Shown here piece after piece: positions 58,566 to 64,000 of a DNA stretch of 64,000 bases. The translations under genes and the position numbers were made by a program. The stretch's first letter is position 1, and each line of letters starts with the position of its first letter. Origin of the DNA: Chloroflexota bacterium (lineage in GTDB: Bacteria > Chloroflexota > Anaerolineae > Anaerolineales > Villigracilaceae); contig JACRBN010000019.1 in the NCBI GenBank assembly GCA_016213105.1, forward strand, positions 1 to 64,000, read 5' to 3'. Below the pieces are notes generated by a model that saw only the letters and a list, made by a program, of their open reading frames with translations, was not told the DNA's origin and searched no databases.

Positions 58566-59135
58566 ATGAAGCATACCCACGGTTCCATCGAAGTTGTGTG
58601 CGGTTCGATGTTCAGCGGCAAAACGGACGAGTTGATCCGCCGCCTGATTCGCGCCACCATTGCAAAGCAGAAGGTGCAGGTCTTCAAACCCGCCATCGAC
58701 GTGCGTTACGCCGTCGAGAAGGTGACCTCGCACGCCGGCGCGAATTTCGACGCCATTCCGATCCAGAACGCGCAGGACATGTTCACCCGCATGGATCCCG
58801 ATACGACCGTGATCGGCATCGACGAGGCCCAGTTCTTCGACCCCGAAGTCGTGGAAGTGGCCCGCAGCCTGGCTGAGAAGGGCATCCGCGTGCTGGTGGC
58901 TGGACTGGACATGGACTTCCGCGGCGAACCCTTCGGCCCGATGCCGCGCTTGATGGCCATGGCCGAGCACGTGGACAAGCTCCACGCCATCTGCATGGTC
59001 TGCGGGGACGAAGCCTCGCGCACCCAGCGCCTGGTCAACGGCAAACCCGCCCGCTACGATGACCCCGTCGTGATCGTGGGCGCCTCGGAACTGTACGAAG
59101 CCCGCTGCCGTGTTCATCACGAGGTCCCGCGTTAG
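58566..59135 (+). CDS. tdk: Thymidine kinase
   Basis: 189 residues, type II (zinc) TK. P-loop [12 protein letters not shown], Walker B-like GIDEAQFFD, lasso region, and zinc ligands C-x2-C in [11 protein letters not shown] and C-x2-H in ARCRVHH. Salvages thymidine. The start at 58566 begins exactly at the family N-terminus; the longer upstream reading is spurious. A TATAAT lies at 58478-58483. Confidence 0.95.
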   Translation: MKHTHGSIEVVCGSMFSGKTDELIRRLIRATIAKQKVQVFKPAIDVRYAVEKVTSHAGANFDAIPIQNAQDMFTRMDPDTTVIGIDEAQFFDPEVVEVARSLAEKGIRVLVAGLDMDFRGEPFGPMPRLMAMAEHVDKLHAICMVCGDEASRTQRLVNGKPARYDDPVVIVGASELYEARCRVHHEVPR

Positions 59136-59206
59136 CGGGGGCGAAGTACCACGCTAGTGGTGCATCGCATCCGCGGATCATCTCACAAGGGAAGGTTTTG
59201 TCTTCG

Positions 59207-59455
59207 ATGACCAGAAACAAGGTATGCACTGAATGTGGCGGCCGGATGCGTTCGGGCTTTGTCGTCGGCCACGAAAACGAAACCGATGTGCCGCAGAATG
59301 CTCTTTACTGGCTCGAAGGCCCCCGCCAAAAGGAATTCTACGGCTTGAAGACCGACAGGAAAAAGACCCATTACATCGTGGCCTACCGCTGTGAACAATG
59401 CGGCTTTTTGAAATTCTATGCTGGCCCCGACCAGACTACTGAAACCAAAGAATGA
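59207..59455 (+). CDS. Small zinc-ribbon protein
   Basis: 82 residues. N-terminal C-x2-C (VCTECGGRM) and C-terminal C-x2-C (YRCEQCGFLKFYA) would make one zinc ribbon around a central strand region (LEGPRQKEFYGLK). An AAGGGAAGG lies upstream; a TTG three codons earlier is an alternative start. Nine bases before hpt, so co-transcribed with it. Function unknown. Confidence 0.75.
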   Translation: MTRNKVCTECGGRMRSGFVVGHENETDVPQNALYWLEGPRQKEFYGLKTDRKKTHYIVAYRCEQCGFLKFYAGPDQTTETKE

Positions 59456-59463
59456 AGTAAAAC

Positions 59464-60021
59464 ATGCAAAATTATCAAGACCTGCTCTCCGAAATCCTGA
59501 TCGACGAAGACAAGCTCCAGGTACGCATCGCGGAACTGGGCAAACAGATCAGCGCCGATTATGACGGCGCCGACCTGCTGCTCATTTGCATCCTGCGCGG
59601 CGGCGTCCCCTTCCTGGTCGACCTCAGCCGTCACATCACCGTCCCGCACATGGTGGACTTCATGGCGGTGTCCTCCTATGGCGCAGGCAAACGCGAATCG
59701 AGCGGGCACGCCCGCGTCTCCCTCGACCTGCAAATGGACATCCGCGGCAAGGATGTCCTGCTGGTCGAGGATATCATCGACAGCGGCCATACCATTGCCT
59801 CGGTGCTCAACCTGCTCGGCACGCGTCAGCCCAAAAGCCTGAAGGTCTGCGCCTTGCTCGACAAGCCCTCGCGCCGTGAAGCCTACGTTCCCATTCATTA
59901 CTGCGGCTTCGAGATCCCCAACAAATTTGTCTTCGGCTACGGCCTCGACCTGGACGAGTACTACCGCAACCTGAAATTCGTCGGCGTCGTGGATCTCGCG
60001 AAGTACAAACCGCCCGCCTGA
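59464..60021 (+). CDS. hpt: Hypoxanthine phosphoribosyltransferase
   Basis: 185 residues. PRPP-binding loop VLLVEDIIDSGHT (about 98-110), ILRGGVPFLVDL near residue 43 and the end DLDEYYRNLKFVGVVD are family signatures. Salvages hypoxanthine and guanine. Grouped with tdk as a nucleotide-salvage neighbourhood. Confidence 0.95.
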   Translation: MQNYQDLLSEILIDEDKLQVRIAELGKQISADYDGADLLLICILRGGVPFLVDLSRHITVPHMVDFMAVSSYGAGKRESSGHARVSLDLQMDIRGKDVLLVEDIIDSGHTIASVLNLLGTRQPKSLKVCALLDKPSRREAYVPIHYCGFEIPNKFVFGYGLDLDEYYRNLKFVGVVDLAKYKPPA

Positions 60022-60043
60022 GTGGCCGCAGGGGAGTCGCAGG

Positions 60044-61696
60044 ATGGGAGACGAAAAGAAACAATCCGCTTACGCGGGACGCTGGGTGGCCCGCCTGCAT
60101 GGACACATCATCGCCCAGGGCGGCACGCCCGAGCTGGCCCGCCGCGCCGCCCTGTCTGCCCGCCACAAGGAAAGCCCTGAGATCATTTACATGCCCTTTG
60201 AATTCTCCCTCCCCCCTTTAGTGAATCAAGTGCGCGCCGTGCTGCCCGACCAGGAAATCTACCTGGTGGGCGGTGCCGTGCGTGATATGCTGCTGGGACG
60301 CGCCTCGCACGACCTGGACTTTGCCGTGCCTGCCAAAGCCATTCCCCTCGCCCGCAGGGTCGCCGACGCCCTCGACGTCGCCTACGTCACCCTCGACGAG
60401 GAGCACGACACAGGCCGCATCATCCACACTTCGGAGGACGGGACGCGCACCTACCTCGACTTTGCCTCCTTCCGCGGCCGGACGCTGGAGGAGGATCTGC
60501 GCGACCGCGACTTCACGATCAACGCCCTGGCCCTCGACCTGCAACAGGCGGCCATCCTCGACCCGCTCGAAGGCGCCGCCGACCTGCGCGCCAAACGCAT
60601 CCGCGCCTGCTCACCGACCGCGCTAAGCGCTGATCCCATCCGCATCCTGCGCGCCGTGCGCCAGGCCGCCGCGTTCGGATTCCAGATCGAGAAGGAAACG
60701 CGCGAGTGGATGCGCCAGGCCGTGGGTCAATTGGGCCAGGTCTCGCCCGAGCGCCAGCGCGACGAACTCTTCAAGATGTTGGACGGTCCCAAACCGGATG
60801 CCTCCATCCGCGCGCTGGAGATGCTGGGCGTGCTTCCGCAGCTCCTGCCCGAATTGAGCGCCCTGAAAGGCGTGGTACAGTCCCCGCCGCATGTCTACGA
60901 TGTGTGGACACATACCCTGGCGGTCCTGCAGCACCTGGATGGCCTCCTGGCTGCCCTGGACGTGAATTACAACCCCGACTCGACCAACGACCTGTACACA
61001 GGCCTGCTCACACTGCGCATTGGCCGCTACCGCGAACAGATCACGAAACACATCGACACCCCGCTGACGACCGACCGCTCCGCGCGCGCGCTGCTGCTGT
61101 TTGCCGCCTTGTATCACGATGTGCGCAAACCCCAGACCCGCAGCGTGGAGGAGGGCGGCCGCATCCGCTTCTTCGACCACGAAGTGCAGGGCGCGGAGGT
61201 GGCCGCCGAGCGCGCCCAGGCCCTGCGCCTCAGCACGGACGAGCTGCATCGCTTGCGGATCGTCATCAGGAACCACATGCGCTTCCATTTCCACACCAGC
61301 CGCATGGATGGGGAAGGCCAATCGCCTTCGCGCCGCGCCATCTACCGCTTCTTCCGCGAAAGCGGCGCCGCAGGCACGGAATTGATCCTGCTCGGGCTGG
61401 CCGATTTGCGCGCCACCCACGGTCCCAGCCTCAAACAGGAAACCTGGAGCGCCGCGCTGGACGTGGCGCGCGTCCTGCTCGAAAATTATTGGGAGAAACC
61501 CCAGGAGACGATTGCCCCGCCGCGCCTGCTGGACGGCCACGATCTGATGCGCGCCCTGGAACTCAAGCCGGGTCCCGCCGTGGGCGAGGCGCTCGAAGCC
61601 ATCCGCGAGGCGCAGGCCACGGGCAAGGTCTCCACCCGCGAAGAAGCGCTGGAATTTGGGAAGCATTGGTTGGAAGAACAGCATAACTCGTCCTGA
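60044..61696 (+). CDS. CCA-adding/poly(A) polymerase-like nucleotidyltransferase with DUF5678 and HD domains
   Basis: 550 residues. Residues 1-50 are a DUF5678-like module (YAGRWVARLHGHIIAQGGTP, SPEIIYMP). The nucleotidyltransferase head has YLVGGAVRDMLLGR, catalytic DLDFAV and RDRDFTINALALD. A poly(A)-polymerase C-terminal region follows, and a HD domain (LLFAALYHDVRKP) lies at about 350-450. It probably adds or repairs the tRNA CCA end; which activity cannot be told. Starts 22 bases after hpt. Confidence 0.88.
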   Translation: MGDEKKQSAYAGRWVARLHGHIIAQGGTPELARRAALSARHKESPEIIYMPFEFSLPPLVNQVRAVLPDQEIYLVGGAVRDMLLGRASHDLDFAVPAKAIPLARRVADALDVAYVTLDEEHDTGRIIHTSEDGTRTYLDFASFRGRTLEEDLRDRDFTINALALDLQQAAILDPLEGAADLRAKRIRACSPTALSADPIRILRAVRQAAAFGFQIEKETREWMRQAVGQLGQVSPERQRDELFKMLDGPKPDASIRALEMLGVLPQLLPELSALKGVVQSPPHVYDVWTHTLAVLQHLDGLLAALDVNYNPDSTNDLYTGLLTLRIGRYREQITKHIDTPLTTDRSARALLLFAALYHDVRKPQTRSVEEGGRIRFFDHEVQGAEVAAERAQALRLSTDELHRLRIVIRNHMRFHFHTSRMDGEGQSPSRRAIYRFFRESGAAGTELILLGLADLRATHGPSLKQETWSAALDVARVLLENYWEKPQETIAPPRLLDGHDLMRALELKPGPAVGEALEAIREAQATGKVSTREEALEFGKHWLEEQHNSS

Positions 61697-61725
61697 ACGG
61701 AGCCGCATTCTATTTTGCTCCGGCG

Positions 61726-61792
61726 GGATTTGTAATCCCGCCGCCTACATCCCAAACACGCACATGTAAAATGCGCCGCGCTGGGCGCATCA
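61726..61792. repeat. Short hairpins between the CCA-like and exonuclease genes
   Basis: GGCGGGATT-TGT-AATCCCGCC (about 61724-61744) and ATGCGC-CGCGCTGG-GCGCAT (about 61772-61791). The first resembles the GGCGGGAT/ATCCCGCC palindrome at 40.3 kb. One of them may act as a weak terminator. Confidence 0.45.
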
Positions 61793-61813
61793 GGAAAAGA
61801 GTTGAGAGGTAGC

Positions 61814-62350
61814 ATGAACATCGTTTATTTCGATCTCGAAACCCAGAAGCTGTTCGAAGACGTGGGAGGCCGCACGGGAACCGCCAAACTAGGCCTGGCC
61901 TGCGGCGTCACCTGGTCGACCGCGCGCAACGACTTCGCCGTCTACTGGGAGAAGGATGCCGCCGCCCTGGTGGCCGAGCTTAAGGCCGCCGACCGTGTGG
62001 TGGGCTTCAACATCCTGAACTTCGATTACGAAGTGCTCAAGCCCTATACCCCGACGGAAAATTTCCGCGCCTTCCGCTCCACCGACATGCTGGCCGACAT
62101 CTTCAAGAGTCTCGGCTTCCGCCTCAGCCTCGACTCGCTGGCCAAGGCCACCCTCGGCGCGACCAAGACCGCCGACGGCCTGCAATCGGTGGAGTGGTAT
62201 CGCAATGGCGAGCTGGACAAGGTGGCCGAATACTGCAAGGCCGACGTGGACATTACCCGCCGCGTCTACGAGTTTGGGCGCGACAACGGCTTCGTGTATT
62301 ACTACTCGAAGCTGGGCAGCAAGTTGAAACTTATCGTTAACTGGAAGTGA
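61814..62350 (+). CDS. DEDDy-type 3'-5' exonuclease domain protein
   Basis: 178 residues, RNase H-like fold. D7 and E9 (VYFDLET), N66 and D71 (GFNILNFDYE), and Y140-x3-D144 (EYCKADVD) give the DEDDy pattern. Stand-alone, without a helicase or polymerase partner in frame. GAGAGG precedes the ATG. Confidence 0.82.
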   Translation: MNIVYFDLETQKLFEDVGGRTGTAKLGLACGVTWSTARNDFAVYWEKDAAALVAELKAADRVVGFNILNFDYEVLKPYTPTENFRAFRSTDMLADIFKSLGFRLSLDSLAKATLGATKTADGLQSVEWYRNGELDKVAEYCKADVDITRRVYEFGRDNGFVYYYSKLGSKLKLIVNWK

Positions 62351-62356
62351 GGAAAA

Positions 62357-63103
62357 ATGAATCTGGCTTACACTCGACAGGGGCAGGGGACGCCGCTGCT
62401 ACTCATCCACGGATATCCGCTCGACCATTCCATTTGGGATGAAGTTGCCCCGCTGCTCTCCGCGACCTTTGACCTGATCCTGCCCGACCTGCGCGGATTC
62501 GGCGCCTCGGCCTCTCCCGCCGATCCCTGCACGATGGCGGATATGGCATCCGACCTGGCCGAACTGCTCGACAAGCTGGGCCTCCAGCAGGCCGCGCTGG
62601 CGGGCCACTCCATGGGCGGATACGTGGCGTTGGCCTTTGCCCGCGCGTATCCCGCGCGCCTGCGTGGATTGGGACTGGTGGCCTCGCAAGTCCTGGCCGA
62701 CAAACCCGAGGGACGGGAGGCGCGCTACAAAACCGCCGCCACTGTGGCCGAAAATGGGGTCGGCGTGGTGGCCGAGGCGATGACGCCCAAATTGTCCGCG
62801 GATGCGCGGGTGCAGGCGCGTGTGCGCGGCCTGATCGAACAGCAGACGCCCGCCGCGGTGATCGGCGCGCTCCAGGCGATGGCCGAACGGTTGGACTCCA
62901 CGGAGCTGCTGCCCAGCCTGCGTATGCCCATCGTCCTGATCCACGGCGACGCGGATGTGTTGATTCCCAGCGACCGTGCGCGCGAGGTGCAAACGGCCGT
63001 TCCGCAGGCCAGGCTGTTCACGCTGGCAGGGGTCGGTCACATGCCCATGTTGGAAGCCCCGCAGCAGGTGGCCGACGCATTGAAACACCTGGTATGGAAT
63101 TAA
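62357..63103 (+). CDS. Alpha/beta hydrolase
   Basis: 248 residues. Nucleophile S85 in LAGHSMGGYVAL, D200 in IHGDADVLIP, H228 in GVGHMPMLEAP; an HGYPLDHSIW oxyanion region near residue 18. Close in style to esterases or haloperoxidase-like hydrolases; substrate unknown. Six bases after the exonuclease gene. Confidence 0.9.
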   Translation: MNLAYTRQGQGTPLLLIHGYPLDHSIWDEVAPLLSATFDLILPDLRGFGASASPADPCTMADMASDLAELLDKLGLQQAALAGHSMGGYVALAFARAYPARLRGLGLVASQVLADKPEGREARYKTAATVAENGVGVVAEAMTPKLSADARVQARVRGLIEQQTPAAVIGALQAMAERLDSTELLPSLRMPIVLIHGDADVLIPSDRAREVQTAVPQARLFTLAGVGHMPMLEAPQQVADALKHLVWN

Positions 63104-63107
63104 ACGC

Positions 63108-63141
63108 AGCGCGCCCGTCACAGGGTGGCGGGCGCGCTTTT
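63108..63141 (+). terminator. Terminator after the alpha/beta hydrolase
   Basis: A 10-bp GC-rich stem (63108-63117 with 63129-63138), loop TCACAGGGTGG, followed by TTTC. Confidence 0.8.
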
Positions 63142-63168
63142 CATAACGGGATCAGGCACAAGCTGCGC

Positions 63169-63609
63169 TTATTTGCTCATCAGTGGGTGGGTGCTCGAAA
63201 CAACGCGTCCCTGAACGGGATTCGCGGCCGCCTGTAAACTTCCCGTGGCGGTGCGGCGCACAAGCTGTTTGATATGCGCGATCAGCACACTGCTGGGAGT
63301 CGGCTTGACCAGGTAATCATCCGCGCCGGTATCGAGGATGCTGGCGATCATGGACGGGTCGTTGAGCGCAGACAGGACGATGATTGGCACGTTGCTGAAA
63401 CCGCGCACCTTTCTGCATACGTCCCAACCGTCCATATCTGGCATCATCAAGTCCAGGATGACCAGGTCGATTTTCTTTTCGTGCAGGATGACGATTCCAT
63501 CCGGGCCGCTGTTGACCGTGTTCACATCATACCCATGCGATTTGAGCAGCAGGGCCAGCAGTTCTGTTACGGCAGCATCATCATCAATGACCAATAGTTT
63601 GGTTGGCAT
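63169..63609 (-). CDS. Stand-alone CheY-like response regulator
   Basis: 146 residues, receiver domain only. Acidic pocket D9/D10/D11, phosphoacceptor D53 in VILDLMMPDMDG, S80 switch and K102 in LVKPTP. The last ~25 residues are an unstructured tail without DNA-binding motif. No kinase neighbour in the window. Confidence 0.92.
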   Translation of the reverse strand: MPTKLLVIDDDAAVTELLALLLKSHGYDVNTVNSGPDGIVILHEKKIDLVILDLMMPDMDGWDVCRKVRGFSNVPIIVLSALNDPSMIASILDTGADDYLVKPTPSSVLIAHIKQLVRRTATGSLQAAANPVQGRVVSSTHPLMSK

Positions 63610-63881
63610 GCATCTTTTTCCAGTCTCGTACTATTATCCCTGATTTGTTGAAATATATACTTTGCAATGGATTAACAATTCGCGCAACAGGTTTATTGTT
63701 TTCTCAGATATCTGTTGCAAATGCGCAAATATCCACGAAAACATGCTTGTGAACCAGCCCCAACCTGCGCCCTGTCTTTTCCGTTGCGTTTTCAATTTCT
63801 GACAATCGTATGTAAAAGTCATCACTTTTGTCCAATTCCTTTGTGGTAAACTTCACACAATTAAATCGATTGCATAAAACC

Positions 63882-64000
63882 TGCAAGGAGGTTCATGTGG
63901 TTACAACAACCAAAAAAGTAGTCAAGAAGGTCGCAACAAAGAAGCCTGTCAAGAAGGCAGCCGCGGCCCCCAAGAAATGGGTGTATTTGTTCGAAGAAGT
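63882..64000 (+). CDS. ppdK: Pyruvate, phosphate dikinase, N-terminal fragment
   Basis: The 3' end is cut by the window. AAGGAGG at 63884-63890 precedes a GTG at 63897; the ATG one base earlier in another frame stops after eight codons. The peptide starts with a Lys-rich extension (TKKVVKKVATKKPVKKAA), then KKWVYLFEE, the characteristic PPDK opening. PPDK interconverts pyruvate and PEP. Only 34 codons are seen, so the assignment is by N-terminus alone. (Coding begins at 63897.). Confidence 0.7.

Noticed and set aside
60706-61686. 326-residue plus-strand frame overlapping the CCA-like gene
   Set aside because: Arg/Pro/Ala-rich shadow in another frame; the nucleotidyltransferase-HD gene fully explains the region.
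1-64000. A large contiguous defence or secondary-metabolite system
   Set aside because: Apart from one toxin-antitoxin pair and scattered helicase or nuclease-like genes, no cluster with the expected partner genes was found.

Overview
The window is about 64 kb of moderately GC-rich bacterial DNA. It most resembles the Anaerolineae (phylum Chloroflexota). That placement is an inference from protein styles I recognise: DUF5678 fused to a nucleotidyltransferase, RarD/UbiA/DUF4870 variants, lysine-rich PPDK N-terminus, and dispersed palindromic repeats inside and between genes. No rRNA, tRNA, CRISPR array or transposase was seen.

Region 1 (1-17.2 kb, all plus strand) is the str/S10/spc/alpha ribosomal super-operon. 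It runs from the end of tuf through rpsJ, rplC-D-W-B, rpsS, rplV, rpsC, rplP, rpmC, rpsQ, rplN-X-E, rpsN(Zn), rpsH, rplF-R, rpsE, rpmD, rplO, secY, adk, map, rpmJ, rpsM-K-D, rpoA, rplQ, truA, rplM and rpsI. A long structured RNA lies between rpsJ and rplC, and infA is missing from its usual place between map and rpmJ. mazG follows, with a remnant of a methylase domain.

Region 2 (18.4-29.1 kb) is a copper and nitrite region. On the minus strand a Crp/Fnr regulator is followed by a DUF1858 redox protein and a four-cupredoxin copper nitrite reductase (NirK). A 16-bp palindrome sits exactly at -41.5 of an apparently leaderless promoter. Divergently, a CsoR repressor with an operator-like site leads a CopZ/CopA/lipoprotein/TauE-cupredoxin/HMA cluster that would supply or export copper.

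Region 3 (29.2-43.4 kb) holds RarD, an epimerase, DUF2203, a MerR-GyrI regulator with a classic 19-bp-spacer promoter, a MarR regulator with tandem operators ahead of a heterodimeric ABC exporter, an MFS pump, and two UbiA prenyltransferase paralogues. Several palindromic intergenic repeats lie between them.

Region 4 (43.4-56.2 kb, mostly minus strand) has small stress and membrane proteins, a VapBC-type toxin-antitoxin pair with a near-perfect promoter, and a UvrD helicase carrying an in-frame palindromic repeat insertion. It continues with an ~83-bp tandem repeat array, a GxxExxY protein, a GT-C glycosyltransferase, a degenerate UvrD-like helicase, a dienelactone hydrolase, a DUF4350-like protein and an SppA-like peptidase.

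Region 5 (56.5-64 kb) returns to housekeeping: rplU-rpmA-rpmE, tdk, a zinc-ribbon protein, hpt, a CCA-adding-like enzyme, a DEDD exonuclease, an alpha/beta hydrolase, a CheY-like receiver and the start of PPDK. The most striking object in the window is rpmE. Its L31 protein carries a C-terminal domain that aligns without gaps to the RNA polymerase alpha C-terminal domain encoded by rpoA in the same window.
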